From a virus: 45,597 nucleotides of DNA. The stretch spans positions 1 through 45,597 of IMG/VR virus record IMGVR_UViG_3300027513_000027; one strand, 5' to 3'. This document shows, piece after piece, positions 1-8,420 of the stretch (its first letter is position 1; the number at the start of each line of letters is the position of its first letter). A program made the position numbers and the translations under genes. The notes beneath the pieces are model-generated. The model had not been told where the DNA came from, searched no databases, and saw only the letters and a program-made list of their open reading frames with translations.

Positions 1-163
1 TTGATCCTGTGGATCATACGCATTCTCGCCGTCAAATGGACTATTTTCATTAGCACTATTTATTGCGTCTGCAAATGAGCGCGTAATTACAGAACCGCCA
101 GCATGATTTAGAAGATTCTTATGAAACTCTTCTAAATAAGCTGGATAACTTACTTGGCCACTG
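1..163. repeat. Terminal direct repeat, left copy
   Basis: These 163 bases recur at 45435-45597 with one difference (t at 37 versus c at 45471). The simplest reading is an assembled circular or terminally redundant phage genome whose contig ends overlap. A real short terminal repeat is also possible. The repeat lies inside a gene that stays in frame across the join, which favours a contig overlap. Confidence 0.95.
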
Positions 164-186
164 CTGCCTCCTCCACCTCCACTCAT
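1..186 (-). CDS. 5' part of virion/ejection protein gene that continues at the right end of the window
   Basis: Reading from the ATG at 186, 62 codons run without a stop to base 1. Through the terminal repeat the frame continues exactly into the reading frame at 45434-43989, giving a protein of about 543 residues. The N-terminus is a Gly/Ser-rich string (MSGGGGGSSG) followed by a helical segment. It is the same gene as the feature at 43989-45597, where the domains are described. The GTG at 45434 is an internal valine codon, not the start. Confidence 0.85.
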   Translation of the reverse strand, partial: MSGGGGGSSGQVSYPAYLEEFHKNLLNHAGGSVITRSFADAINSANENSPFDGENAYDPQDQ

Positions 187-262
187 TTATTATGTCCTTT
201 CTTACTTTCAGCTATCATATGACGCCAGGCCATTTGAGCTTTCATTATCTACATCTAGGAGC

Positions 263-715
263 TTACTTCCCTAGTTCAAAGTACAGTATTCGCCAGTTAC
301 TAGTTCCACCTATTCTCTCTACTAAATTAATGACCTCCGGCTGTTCTGAGTACGCAATGATATTCTTGCAGTTGCGGCTACGTGCATATCTAGCTAATAC
401 TCCATACGATACTGACCAAAGGTCTTGACTGTGCGGTGCAATTGTAGTTGCAGTATAAATAAGCAGGTTTTTGGTTAAGCTAATTTCATCAGTTACAAAG
501 CACGTAGTTGCTATACCTAACGTTTTTGTTAAGTCGCGTGTTTCACTAGCAACCCAACACTCGAGCCGGCCAAGAAGTAAACTTTCTTGCACTCTTAAAA
601 TACTTTCTGCATCCGCACGAACAAGTGGCGGCAAACTTACCTCAATACACTCGCGTATTTGGGGCCAGTATTCCATAACTTGCTCTGGTGTAAGCTTGGT
701 TAGTTCTATACTCAT
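263..715 (-). CDS. Small virion-region protein, possible GNAT-fold
   Basis: The product is 150 aa, soluble, with no signal or membrane segment. The order of predicted strands and helices resembles an acyltransferase (GNAT) fold: a central segment 'GIATTCFVTDE', then 'SVSYGVLARYARSRNCKNI', then 'YSEQPEVINLVERIGG' near the C-terminus. Similar small GNAT-like proteins lie among tail and internal virion genes of several podoviruses; that is family knowledge, and the match here is by eye only. Its ATG overlaps the stop of the upstream tail gene (ATGA), so the two are translationally coupled. No catalytic claim is made. Confidence 0.55.
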   Translation of the reverse strand: MSIELTKLTPEQVMEYWPQIRECIEVSLPPLVRADAESILRVQESLLLGRLECWVASETRDLTKTLGIATTCFVTDEISLTKNLLIYTATTIAPHSQDLWSVSYGVLARYARSRNCKNIIAYSEQPEVINLVERIGGTSNWRILYFELGK

Positions 716-2007
716 CCCTCAACTCCTCGATTAGCTTGAGTTGGAGAGATGCCACGCTTGAAGCGTTGATCGCTATACTTTATGTTTGGCGTTAAATAAT
801 CTACTCGTGAATCTACGTAATTGCTTATCTTCATCTTTATCCTAAATTCACGAGCACCTACATGAATTCCAGCTTCGCCATTAATCCCTAATGTAATCCA
901 CTCAAAGTCAGTAAATGGTTCGTTCGCTGACATACGCCAGTCAACAGACGCGAATGACTCTGTAAGCTCATGATGATCGAGTCCTACTAGCATGCTTTCT
1001 ACGTGCTTAATTCCGCGTGAACCAAAGTCCATACTATCACTAGTTATGCGCGCTTCTAAATCCAAGTCATCCATAAAGCTTCCATAAAGCACGCCATTAG
1101 GAGCTACAGCAGCACCAGCTACTTTCTGATGACACTGATACGCACCATACTTATTAATTATAAGGCATTCAACTGAGTTGCTTACATAAAAGCGGTAATC
1201 TTTAGGTAAATAACTTACTATTATACGCGGGTCCTGCTCAAACATTCGTGTTAGAATTTCCTTATAACCACGCTTAGTTTGCTGCCCACTAGCTTCTACA
1301 ATATAGAACTCTCTATCTAAGTTCACATATCCTTGAATATACAAGTCACCAGCAACGTGTCTACCAGAAGCTACACCAATACCCTCGCGATTTTGAGCAG
1401 AATAAGCAAAGGTGTTACCAACAAGTGTGGGCTTGAGTAAAACTACACCTGAATTTGAGTAAACTACTATACCTTCCAGTGTCGGCAGCATTGTATAAAT
1501 TACGGGTTTTATGCCTGTATTAAAAGGAAATTGTTCTTGCTTAAATCCAGCCGTACGATCAATAGAAGGACTAAGCTCAAAGTTACCTATTTCACTCCAA
1601 ATAATTCCAGCACTACCATACTCAGCCCAAACAGAGTCTGGAGTATCCGTTTGAATATTTCCTGCAAGAAATTGTCCGCGAAAATTGCAGCACGTACCAA
1701 AACGCGGATTTGTTATTGCGTTCATTAAGCTTGCAGAAGTAACTGATGTTGCCTGCTGTGTAAAGCAGTAAGCAACACCACCTACATCTAATCCTGCTAC
1801 TACATAAAACTCACCAAAATCAGCAATATCAACTTGAGTAATGCGGTTACTGACGCCTACAAGCCCAACTGTACGCTGTGTCCATGAACCGTTAATGAAA
1901 TATAGCTCAAGCAAATATGCTCCACCATTAGGCTGCAATACAATAGAGAATAACCGGTATTGACTATTTACTAGAAGTGGTCGTGGCCAAATAGTAATAT
2001 CTGGCAT
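712..2007 (-). CDS. Putative tail/virion structural protein
   Basis: The product is 431 aa and rich in beta-strand-like segments with many aromatic residues, with no membrane or signal segment. Repeated blade-like stretches such as 'GEFYVVAGLDVGGVAYCF', 'GIVVYSNSGVVLLKP' and 'DYRFYVSNSVECLIINKYG' suggest a beta-propeller or similar all-beta tail-tube/nozzle fold. It lies between the tail spike gene and a small coupled gene within the late block, consistent with a short-tail component. I do not recognise a named family. The ATG at 2007 has only a weak GAG-type ribosome site. Confidence 0.7.
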   Translation of the reverse strand: MPDITIWPRPLLVNSQYRLFSIVLQPNGGAYLLELYFINGSWTQRTVGLVGVSNRITQVDIADFGEFYVVAGLDVGGVAYCFTQQATSVTSASLMNAITNPRFGTCCNFRGQFLAGNIQTDTPDSVWAEYGSAGIIWSEIGNFELSPSIDRTAGFKQEQFPFNTGIKPVIYTMLPTLEGIVVYSNSGVVLLKPTLVGNTFAYSAQNREGIGVASGRHVAGDLYIQGYVNLDREFYIVEASGQQTKRGYKEILTRMFEQDPRIIVSYLPKDYRFYVSNSVECLIINKYGAYQCHQKVAGAAVAPNGVLYGSFMDDLDLEARITSDSMDFGSRGIKHVESMLVGLDHHELTESFASVDWRMSANEPFTDFEWITLGINGEAGIHVGAREFRIKMKISNYVDSRVDYLTPNIKYSDQRFKRGISPTQANRGVEG

Positions 2008-2025
2008 AAGCGTAATCTCATAAGT

Positions 2026-3180
2026 CTAAATGTTTACTATATATGTACCAGTAAAATAAAGATCTGTATTTGGCAGCATTCTATTAGATAAAATAAATCC
2101 GCTGAGTCCGCCGGCAATGTTTTCTACTATATTTATCTCCTTTGATCCTGGGTAAATTATTCCAGTATATACTCCTAATCCAGCTCCTGGTCGTATAGAA
2201 CGCGATAGATGAAAAGTAAAACCTCCAATACTTGCTATATAATCAGAAAATGGTAAGTTGCGTATTACTAGTGGATCGCCAGTTAAATCAGCCGCACCAG
2301 AAAGAGTTACACTGCCAGATACATATAAGAGCTTTCCATAACGTAAGTATGTACCAGATCTTCCTAAGTAAGTAAATGATCCAGGATACAATTCCGGAAT
2401 CCACGTAGCAGGATCAATTCTTTCTAATAATCCTTGTGCTGCATCAAATGCACGCAAATCATTTACTCTTGTTATCTGATCGTCTTGTAAATAAACTTCC
2501 ATAAGAAAAGCACTATCACTTGGAAGCGCGGGTATAGTAGTAGAAGTAAAATCTATGTAATAATGAGTATTAGGCACACGAATAAAATTAGTTCCTGGTA
2601 TAGTGCTAGCATCATGATTAGATATCACCACCCACACTACATCATTTAAGCAATTTGCTCCTAAATCACCATAACGTATAGAAAAAAAGTCCTCACGAAT
2701 ATACTCGCCATTTGCTACATATGCCTCAGTAAAAAAGTTGGGACTATAACAAGTAGGAGATAAGCCGTGTGTGCCACCAGCAACTATAAAAGCATTAAAG
2801 AAATCCTTGTAACTCTGGCTATTTATTGCAGTCTTTGAATTAAGATTAATTTGCCCCGTGCTAGTATGCCAATTCGGGCACTGATTAAAGCACGGCCCTT
2901 CAAAAGTAATAATAATACCAGCAAGTACATTAAGCATAACACCACAAGGTATAAGCACACTTATATTCTCTGGAAATGTTACGTTCTGATCAATAGTCCA
3001 TATTGTTACTTCATCTTCCATACCTTTCGGTAAGTATGCTACACACTCAGTATTACCCAAGTCAGAAATAGCACTTAATAAGGTTGCGGAATTGTAGCCC
3101 GTTCCACTACGCCGCACATTATAGAAGGATATTTGATCTTCGATTAACGTAAGTGCCGGTATCATACACTTGGTATCCAT
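2026..3180 (-). CDS. Tail spike / receptor-binding protein
   Basis: The product is 384 aa. The N-terminal part (about residues 30-120) has the phrasing of phage tail-spike head-binding and beta-helix proteins ('ECVAYLPKG', 'ENISVLIPCGVMLNV', 'IITFEGPCFNQ'). The C-terminal part (about 265-384) reads like a trimeric fibre-tip domain ('GSFTYLGRSGTYLRYGKLLY' followed by 'SGSVTLSG'). No polysaccharide-lyase active site is identifiable by eye. The start overlaps the end of the upstream gene by 19 bases. Role: host-surface recognition at the tail tip. The fold class is reasonably secure; the substrate is unknown. Confidence 0.75.
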   Translation of the reverse strand: MDTKCMIPALTLIEDQISFYNVRRSGTGYNSATLLSAISDLGNTECVAYLPKGMEDEVTIWTIDQNVTFPENISVLIPCGVMLNVLAGIIITFEGPCFNQCPNWHTSTGQINLNSKTAINSQSYKDFFNAFIVAGGTHGLSPTCYSPNFFTEAYVANGEYIREDFFSIRYGDLGANCLNDVVWVVISNHDASTIPGTNFIRVPNTHYYIDFTSTTIPALPSDSAFLMEVYLQDDQITRVNDLRAFDAAQGLLERIDPATWIPELYPGSFTYLGRSGTYLRYGKLLYVSGSVTLSGAADLTGDPLVIRNLPFSDYIASIGGFTFHLSRSIRPGAGLGVYTGIIYPGSKEINIVENIAGGLSGFILSNRMLPNTDLYFTGTYIVNI

Positions 3181-3707
3181 ACTTGTGAATAGTACGTTGG
3201 TAATATGCTATCTACAAGGAGTTGCCAGTACTCAAAGAAAATAGTACGAACCTTAAAGTCCGAAGTAAGCGTTGATTCTCCGTTAGTTGGTTGAGCTGTT
3301 GAGAGTATAGGCTGGCCAGTTACTATATTAGGATATAAGTACCAAAGCGTACCTAATTGATCTTCTAGTGGCCACCACCACGGGGTAATAATAGGAGTAA
3401 TATTCTTTACCTCATAAATTAGGTGTGTAGGAATTCTATTCCAAATCTCTAGATTTCCATTATAGTGAATTGACCAGTACCACAAAACCTGATTTTGATC
3501 GTATATTCCTAAGTACTCAAATCCAACTGCAGGAATGCCAATAGGTAAAAGAGTATCGTGTCCAACGAGTCCTGTTTCTGTTGGCATTAAGTTCCAACAC
3601 TCGTAAAGCATAGGCTCACTTAAAGGTCCGGCTTTGAATGGACGCAAACCTTTAAGTAAACCTTTTAAGAAAAGGACGCCGTATTCTTGCAACTTACAAT
3701 TCTCCAC
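3162..3707 (-). CDS. Late-block protein of unknown function
   Basis: The product is 181 aa and unusually rich in Trp and Tyr ('VLWYWSIHYNGNLEIWN', 'TPWWWPLEDQ'). It probably starts at the GTG at 3707, 17 bases after a copy of the 15-bp palindrome; the GAAGGAA beside the palindrome is the likely ribosome site. It overlaps the tail-spike gene downstream, so it may be a spike-anchoring, tail or chaperone protein. No family recognised. Confidence 0.65.
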   Translation of the reverse strand: MENCKLQEYGVLFLKGLLKGLRPFKAGPLSEPMLYECWNLMPTETGLVGHDTLLPIGIPAVGFEYLGIYDQNQVLWYWSIHYNGNLEIWNRIPTHLIYEVKNITPIITPWWWPLEDQLGTLWYLYPNIVTGQPILSTAQPTNGESTLTSDFKVRTIFFEYWQLLVDSILPTYYSQVWIPSV

Positions 3708-3723
3708 ACAAGAAAATTCCTTC

Positions 3724-3738
3724 GGTTAAATTCTAACC
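3724..3738 (-). repeat. 15-bp leader palindrome, copy 1
   Basis: Minus-strand core GGTTAGAATTTAACC with flanks GCTGC and GAAGGA. It lies 17 bases upstream of the start at 3707 in the same transcription direction, and its right arm merges with the ribosome site of that gene. Confidence 0.9.
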
Positions 3739-3746
3739 GCAGCGAA

Positions 3747-4010
3747 TTAACGAAGTAAATGTTTACCTTCTCGTTCAAACCACTCAACGCTTTCCTCTTT
3801 AGTTCCGTCGTATTTGCCCGCTTTTGCGTGTTCTATTATATCTCGCAGATTATAAGTTGCGGCATCTCTTACTAAATCCAATATAGGACTAGCAGAATCT
3901 GACAAATAATCGTTATATTGCCCGTCTTTAGCCTTGCGGATCATAAAACTAGGAGCTTTCGCAGCTTGCAAATCTTTCAGCAAAACACTTGTAGAAGTTT
4001 CGTGCTCCAT
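3747..4010 (-). CDS. Small late-block protein of unknown function
   Basis: The product is 87 aa, mostly helical and charged, with no membrane segment. It starts at the ATG at 4010, two bases after the stop of the preceding 59-aa gene, with a GGAGG site inside that gene's last codons. The tight packing between neck candidates and tail genes suggests a virion or assembly role. No family recognised. Confidence 0.65.
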   Translation of the reverse strand: MEHETSTSVLLKDLQAAKAPSFMIRKAKDGQYNDYLSDSASPILDLVRDAATYNLRDIIEHAKAGKYDGTKEESVEWFEREGKHLLR

Positions 4011-4012
4011 AT

Positions 4013-4192
4013 TTAGCCTCCATTTGAAGGTATAATACCAAACTTACGTGCTTTCTTCTCAAGAAAGTCACCGCCATTACGCTTGGAACCGCCGGAGTCT
4101 TTGGCAGTATTACCAGAAACGCGTGGTGATTTCTTCTTTGGTTCAGGCTTGGAGCCATCAGTTATTGGATTGAAAGTGTTTGTTTCACTCAC
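4013..4192 (-). CDS. Small basic late-block protein (59 aa)
   Basis: An open frame of 60 codons runs from a GTG that overlaps the stop of the upstream gene (AGTGAGTGA) to a TAA two bases before the next ATG. The product is Lys/Arg/Ser/Gly rich ('KPEPKKKSPRVSGN', 'FLEKKARKFGIIPSNGG'). The gap between its neighbours is filled exactly, and both junctions look coupled, which supports it as a real gene. The longer reading frame at 3949-4158 in another phase overlaps two genes and is a shadow. Confidence 0.7.
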   Translation of the reverse strand: MSETNTFNPITDGSKPEPKKKSPRVSGNTAKDSGGSKRNGGDFLEKKARKFGIIPSNGG

Positions 4193-4712
4193 TTAGTGCT
4201 TCCTCGGACGGTGTTGTCTCTATAAGCTCATTTGACTCGAAGTTTTGTAGCAGTGCGTCAATTACGTAATGTTCCTTAGCAATACGATCACTCTCTGGAA
4301 AAGTGAGTGCTGCAAACATAACTTCTTGAATAGAGTCAGCAGGAAGTGCTTTTGCTTGTAGTATGCAAGGCTGACTTATTGGCATATTCACTTCTTTAAC
4401 AGTAATCATTCCTACAAGCGGGAATGTTATAGTAGATCCACCAACTGCGTCCATGAGCTGTAGATCGATAACTACAGGACGAGTTATATACTTACCAACA
4501 AATATTGCTACTCTATCAATGCGACCTTTAAAAGGAATTAATCTACGAAATAAAGTACCGTCTGGATCAATGCCGTCACTGAACAGTGGAACTGGAGGAG
4601 TCATTAGAACGGTTGTTTTGAAGAGACGGCGCGAGAATGAACGCAGCGCTTTTTCAACTGCGTCAAACTTCTCGGTATTTGAGCGGCCAGTTACGAATTG
4701 TATTGCTGCCAT
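4185..4712 (-). CDS. Late-block structural or neck protein of unknown family
   Basis: The product is 175 aa with a mixed alpha/beta pattern, no membrane segment and an acidic C-terminus. It sits three bases after the upstream 242-aa gene and overlaps the downstream 59-aa gene, so it is part of one polycistronic message. Its place between capsid and tail genes suggests a head-tail connector or tail component. No recognisable motif. Confidence 0.65.
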   Translation of the reverse strand: MAAIQFVTGRSNTEKFDAVEKALRSFSRRLFKTTVLMTPPVPLFSDGIDPDGTLFRRLIPFKGRIDRVAIFVGKYITRPVVIDLQLMDAVGGSTITFPLVGMITVKEVNMPISQPCILQAKALPADSIQEVMFAALTFPESDRIAKEHYVIDALLQNFESNELIETTPSEEALSE

Positions 4713-4715
4713 AAA

Positions 4716-5444
4716 CTAACCTCTCATCTCACGTATAAAGTTTGACTCCTGATCAGCAGTGTCAAGTTCAACTCCATGCAACTCAGCTTCTATAGCATAT
4801 TCCCAGTCCTTTACGCCAGCAGTATTCCTGTAGGAAATTTCTAGTGCTCTGCATGCTGCCATCGCCAGCACGAACGGATATACTTCAGTCCAGCGATTGA
4901 CATCACTGTCTAACGCCAAGTACGGTTCATAGAATTTACCTATTACTTCCGCGGAGTAAACCTGATCAGCAGGTGAAGTAAATAGTACGCCAGTATATAG
5001 GAATGATTCTCCTGTAGTTGTATACGTAGTAGGTCCGAACTTGCTAATAGTAATTGTTCCAGCAACTTCAGGTACTGTTCTCAATATACCTATTGCATAT
5101 TGTCGTGATGGCCCACCACTGCGTTGTAACGGATCTTTTATATAGCAATATTTGCAGTACGCTAAATCCACTCTAGATAAGTTCCATTTATTACCCTCAG
5201 TATTACTTAGTGTTACCGCTTCTATTACACGCGATCGTGGTACCAGCACATACCACGAGTTAGGCTGCACGTCAATGAAGTAACGAGCGCCAGCCGTGCT
5301 GATTTCTACTAAGCGATCTAAGTAATCTTGCCCTGCACGAATAAAGAAGTTCGCTCCCTTATCAGCATACGCAATACGATCTACGATAAGATCATAGCGA
5401 CCACTGAACTGTATAAAGTTCTTGCGAACTTCTAGCAAAGACAT
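4716..5444 (-). CDS. Putative head-tail adaptor protein
   Basis: The product is 242 aa. It begins 'MSLLEVRKNFIQFSGRYDLI' and continues with 'GANFFIRAGQDYLDR', phrasing seen in adaptor/neck proteins of short-tailed phages with DUF5309-like capsids. The C-terminal third is helical. It is the second gene after the capsid protein, the expected position for a neck protein. A palindrome copy lies 21 bases upstream of its ATG, and its flank supplies a GGAG ribosome site. The adaptor role is inferred from position and general appearance. Confidence 0.6.
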   Translation of the reverse strand: MSLLEVRKNFIQFSGRYDLIVDRIAYADKGANFFIRAGQDYLDRLVEISTAGARYFIDVQPNSWYVLVPRSRVIEAVTLSNTEGNKWNLSRVDLAYCKYCYIKDPLQRSGGPSRQYAIGILRTVPEVAGTITISKFGPTTYTTTGESFLYTGVLFTSPADQVYSAEVIGKFYEPYLALDSDVNRWTEVYPFVLAMAACRALEISYRNTAGVKDWEYAIEAELHGVELDTADQESNFIREMRG

Positions 5445-5464
5445 AACGTAACTCCAATTGCTCC

Positions 5465-5479
5465 GGTTAAAGTTTAACC
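5465..5479 (-). repeat. 15-bp leader palindrome, copy 2
   Basis: Minus-strand core GGTTAAACTTTAACC flanked by GCTTT and GGAGCA. It lies between the capsid gene and the adaptor candidate, 21 bases upstream of the start at 5444. Confidence 0.9.
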
Positions 5480-5486
5480 AAAGCAG

Positions 5487-6782
5487 TTATGGTAAAGTAT
5501 TATCTTTGCCTACATTCATCAGATAACCAAACTTGAGTGGATGATGATACTCAAGTCCACACTCGCTAAGCCACTCTTCTTTCGTTCCGTCAATGCGTTC
5601 GTGCGATGGACTTACCTTATCTGCATCCATACTCATGAAGGTAGTATCATCAATGTAGCGATAGCTGAGCATTTGCGGCTCTAATATAACCAACGCATTA
5701 CGGGTAGTAAGCTCATAGCTAAACAGCGGATGCGTCATTAAGTTAATTACACCGAAGGGAGTTACCCACTGCATTACCTTTAAGCCATATGAAGTAGTCA
5801 TCGGTGTGATGTTAACTTGACCACTCATTTTGGCAAGGCGATTAAGACCAAGGATTGCACCACTGCCGGCAAACGCTAGCTTGTCAGTACCTCCATACCT
5901 GAAGATAACTTCAAGTACGGTATCTAGCCACTCTTCGCCTCCAGCTGTCCAGATATCACCAGCATAATTCGGATCAGCCGCATAGTTGAAAACATTACTA
6001 GGAGCGCCAGTTTTTATTGCCTGAATCAAGCCCATAGTAGTGCGTTCAGGCTTGCCGTTGGTACCTACATTCTCGGTGCGAATACCCCAGAAGAATGCTT
6101 TCTCCATTTCGATAGAATGAAGCTCAAGGGATTCACGCTTCACTTCTTTGTACGCATCTTCAGTACGCAATTTTGTTTTGCGTGCAGTGCGAGTAATATC
6201 AAGCGGCGTACGAAAGATTTGCGTAAAGTTGGACCACTTATCTGGATTGTAGGCAATCGCATCCGGAATTGGTGCACCTTCAGGATTGATGTTACCAATA
6301 ATGAGTATGGTATCGCAGCTTCCGAGTGACGTAGCGCCTCCATTGTCGTCATTCTCAAGTAAGCGCACAGTAATGTAAGAACTGGCACCAGCTTTGGTTA
6401 CTCCTATCACCTTTGCGTTCACATCAACGTTCAGATTGGTGCTAACGCGCAGTAGTGCTTGGTGTCCGACACGAAATTCGCTAGCGATTGCTTCTGCTAC
6501 ACGCGCGTAGAGTGTATTACCAGTAACTCCACCTGATACGTATGGCCCTACGAATCCTGAATCTAGGTACAAATCAGTAACTGTGCCACCTTGAGCAGGT
6601 AAGAGCTTCGTCCACCAACTGAATTCGGGATCAGTTACAACTTCCTCCTTCATTTTAGAGAGCAATCCTGTAAGCGGAGCCGATCCGTTTGGATATAAGT
6701 ATAGTATTCCTTCCCGCCAAGACTTAGGACGTTCGTCAGTTGCCCAGTCCCCGGTGCCCCTCATTCCCATAAAAGCAACCAT
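5487..6782 (-). CDS. Major capsid protein (SU10/DUF5309-like)
   Basis: The product is 431 aa, the usual size for this HK97-fold group. Family-like stretches include 'FRTPLDITRTARKTK', 'KEVKRESLELHSIEMEKAFF' followed by a G-rich segment with 'NGKPERTTMGLIQAI', and a C-terminal 'MLSYRYIDDTTF'. These are typical of the DUF5309/SU10 major capsid family as I know it. The gene follows the scaffold gene and a 64-aa gene, the canonical order. An AAAGGAG site lies 8 bases before the ATG. It forms the icosahedral shell. Confidence 0.85.
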   Translation of the reverse strand: MVAFMGMRGTGDWATDERPKSWREGILYLYPNGSAPLTGLLSKMKEEVVTDPEFSWWTKLLPAQGGTVTDLYLDSGFVGPYVSGGVTGNTLYARVAEAIASEFRVGHQALLRVSTNLNVDVNAKVIGVTKAGASSYITVRLLENDDNGGATSLGSCDTILIIGNINPEGAPIPDAIAYNPDKWSNFTQIFRTPLDITRTARKTKLRTEDAYKEVKRESLELHSIEMEKAFFWGIRTENVGTNGKPERTTMGLIQAIKTGAPSNVFNYAADPNYAGDIWTAGGEEWLDTVLEVIFRYGGTDKLAFAGSGAILGLNRLAKMSGQVNITPMTTSYGLKVMQWVTPFGVINLMTHPLFSYELTTRNALVILEPQMLSYRYIDDTTFMSMDADKVSPSHERIDGTKEEWLSECGLEYHHPLKFGYLMNVGKDNTLP

Positions 6783-6828
6783 TTTTACTCTCCTTTAGTT
6801 ACTATAAATTTACCCAAAAGTCTAATAG

Positions 6829-7023
6829 CTATGGACCTTCTGGTGGTTCCTCCTCAATTAACAAGCGCAATGATGCATCTTGTGTCGGACCTGGATCATA
6901 TTCAGTGCCATCAGTAAGCACGAATACATGATTAGCTGCTTTCAAGCGAGCTTCAGTGCTTGTCCCCAGCAGCTTATCTAAACAGTTACGATCATACCGC
7001 GATAAATACAGTAATTCTGACAT
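6829..7023 (-). CDS. Small protein between scaffold and capsid genes
   Basis: The product is 64 aa, beginning 'MSELLYLSRYDRNCLDKLLG' and ending in an acidic/proline-rich tail ('LIEEEPPEGP'). It lies 11 bases after the scaffold gene. Small genes at this position sometimes encode capsid decoration or scaffold-related proteins, but nothing here identifies a family. Confidence 0.6.
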   Translation of the reverse strand: MSELLYLSRYDRNCLDKLLGTSTEARLKAANHVFVLTDGTEYDPGPTQDASLRLLIEEEPPEGP

Positions 7024-7034
7024 CAGCTTATTCC

Positions 7035-7823
7035 TTAGGTAATCAGATCGTGAATTTCCTTAGCTAGTCCATCTAGCTCAGGAACAGTAACACGCTGCCG
7101 TGCTCCATTACTACGAGTTGAATGTAGTGTTGGCCTATCGCGTCCATTAACAGTTGTAGATTTAGGCGGAATGTCCGAAATTCCCAATAGTTTACGTGCC
7201 CGCTTGCCAGTCTCCTCAAATACTTGCTCAGCAGTAAGTTCGGGATTTTCGTTGGCAACTTCGTTAGCTACCATTGCAACAGTCTTTTTCATGCCTGCTA
7301 AATCAGGATTATCAGAGTAGAAATTGGTCACAATCTCGCGCATGGTAAGTTGTTGATTGAAGTACGAGGACATAGTAGAAGGCAAACCACGCATAACATT
7401 TTCAGCTGACAGGCGAGAGGATTCTTGCAGTGCTTTATTGTACACGGCGAGAAGCAAAGCATTTAATCCTTCGCTGGTTGATAATACTTCATCTAAATCC
7501 AGCCCATCAAGAAAGTTATGGTCTTGCGGACTAAATGAAGTAATTTCATCTTGAGTGTCTGTTACACCACCAGTTTGCTTACCACTGAGCTCTTCGATGC
7601 GCGATAATAATTGCCTTTCACGTTCGGTGTAATCAGAAGTATCATTTTCAGCACTCCTACTACGAGCTGATGGCTGTGAGAGAGTTGTAGAGTTTCTATC
7701 GACACTACCGTTATCAGGTGTGTTCGTAGTTACATCAGCAACTGCATCCTCAGTCGTAGTAGGAGCACTTTCTGTTGATTCGCTGTCTGGCATGTCGAGT
7801 ATAGAAAAGTCTATATCTGCCAC
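7035..7823 (-). CDS. Scaffolding protein
   Basis: The product is 262 aa, low in aromatic residues. The first 90 residues are Ser/Thr/Asp rich and probably disordered. A coiled-coil-like middle follows ('YTERERQLLSRIEELSGKQ'), then a helical C-terminal half ending 'VPELDGLAKEIHDLIT'. This composition, and the position between portal and capsid genes, match head scaffolding proteins. Translation appears to start at GTG 7823. A structured repeat and a palindrome occupy the 339 bases upstream. Confidence 0.75.
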   Translation of the reverse strand: MADIDFSILDMPDSESTESAPTTTEDAVADVTTNTPDNGSVDRNSTTLSQPSARSRSAENDTSDYTERERQLLSRIEELSGKQTGGVTDTQDEITSFSPQDHNFLDGLDLDEVLSTSEGLNALLLAVYNKALQESSRLSAENVMRGLPSTMSSYFNQQLTMREIVTNFYSDNPDLAGMKKTVAMVANEVANENPELTAEQVFEETGKRARKLLGISDIPPKSTTVNGRDRPTLHSTRSNGARQRVTVPELDGLAKEIHDLIT

Positions 7824-7844
7824 CTTATTTATCCTCAGTAATTA

Positions 7845-8002
7845 GCCTAAGCAAGTTATTTCCCTGCAGGGGCTTGAGAAGGTAACACTCATGTCGCTTA
7901 CTTGTAAAGGGACGCTTCGCTTGGCTCCTACGTCGCCACCCTTGACAAGCGCTCCACTCGCATTCCCTTAAGAGCGCCCCTTGGGGAAAAACTTGACCGG
8001 CC
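7845..8002 (-). repeat. Structured intergenic element, copy A
   Basis: This minus-strand element lies in the leader of the scaffold gene. Stem 1 pairs CAAGTTTTTCCC (7984-7995) with GGGAAATAACTTG (7852-7864). Stem 2 pairs 7976-7980 with 7869-7873. Stem 3 pairs CTTGTCAAGGG (7939-7949 complement) with CCCTTTACAAG (7901-7911 complement). A 57-base core (7896-7952) is identical to copy C at 21076-21132. A short reading frame crossing it is not convincing as a gene. Confidence 0.85.
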
Positions 8003-8093
8003 TGGGAGTAAGAGTGTGTACTGGAACAGGATCAGTGGCGCGCTATTCTGCGCGGCGTAGCGTTTTGGGATCATAGTACAACTCCATTGCTTT

Positions 8094-8108
8094 GGTTAAA
8101 ATTCAACC
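8094..8108 (-). repeat. 15-bp leader palindrome, copy 3
   Basis: Minus-strand core GGTTGAATTTTAACC; the flanks extend the stem to about 9 bp (GCTTTGGTT / AACCAAAGC on the plus strand). It lies about 90 bases upstream of structured element A and 270 bases upstream of the scaffold start. Confidence 0.85.
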
Positions 8109-8162
8109 AAAGTGAATTATGTGTTACTTACGCGCGGGAGGTTTGAGGCACGCCGTGCCGCA

Positions 8163-8420
8163 TTACTCGCTTCTATTCCTTAGCTCAGCTGCATTAGCTT
8201 CAATCTCATGCACTTCAATTAATGAGTTCGGAAGCTCTAGAAAGCGATTAACAGCTTCGGCATTGCCTTGTAGCCTACGCAGAACATCCAAGTCTTGTGC
8301 CTGCTCAAGTTGAGTGCGTATATCCTCGAGCCAGGCTTGCATCTCATTGGTTATGTCGCGCCACACATTAGAATACATAAACTGGCGCATCTCCGTAATG
8401 TTGCTGCGTAACTCACTCAT
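8163..8420 (-). CDS. Small coiled-coil protein next to portal
   Basis: The product is 85 aa, almost entirely amphipathic helix ('WRDITNEMQAWLEDIRTQLE', 'DVLRRLQGNAEAVNRFLELP'). Its ATG overlaps the portal stop (ATGA), so it is coupled to portal synthesis. A capsid assembly or head-fibre-base role is plausible from position. No family recognised. Confidence 0.65.
   Translation of the reverse strand: MSELRSNITEMRQFMYSNVWRDITNEMQAWLEDIRTQLEQAQDLDVLRRLQGNAEAVNRFLELPNSLIEVHEIEANAAELRNRSE

Noticed and set aside
3949-4158. 69-codon minus-strand frame
   Set aside because: It overlaps two genes with better starts and coupling; the 59-aa frame at 4013-4192 fits the gap exactly.
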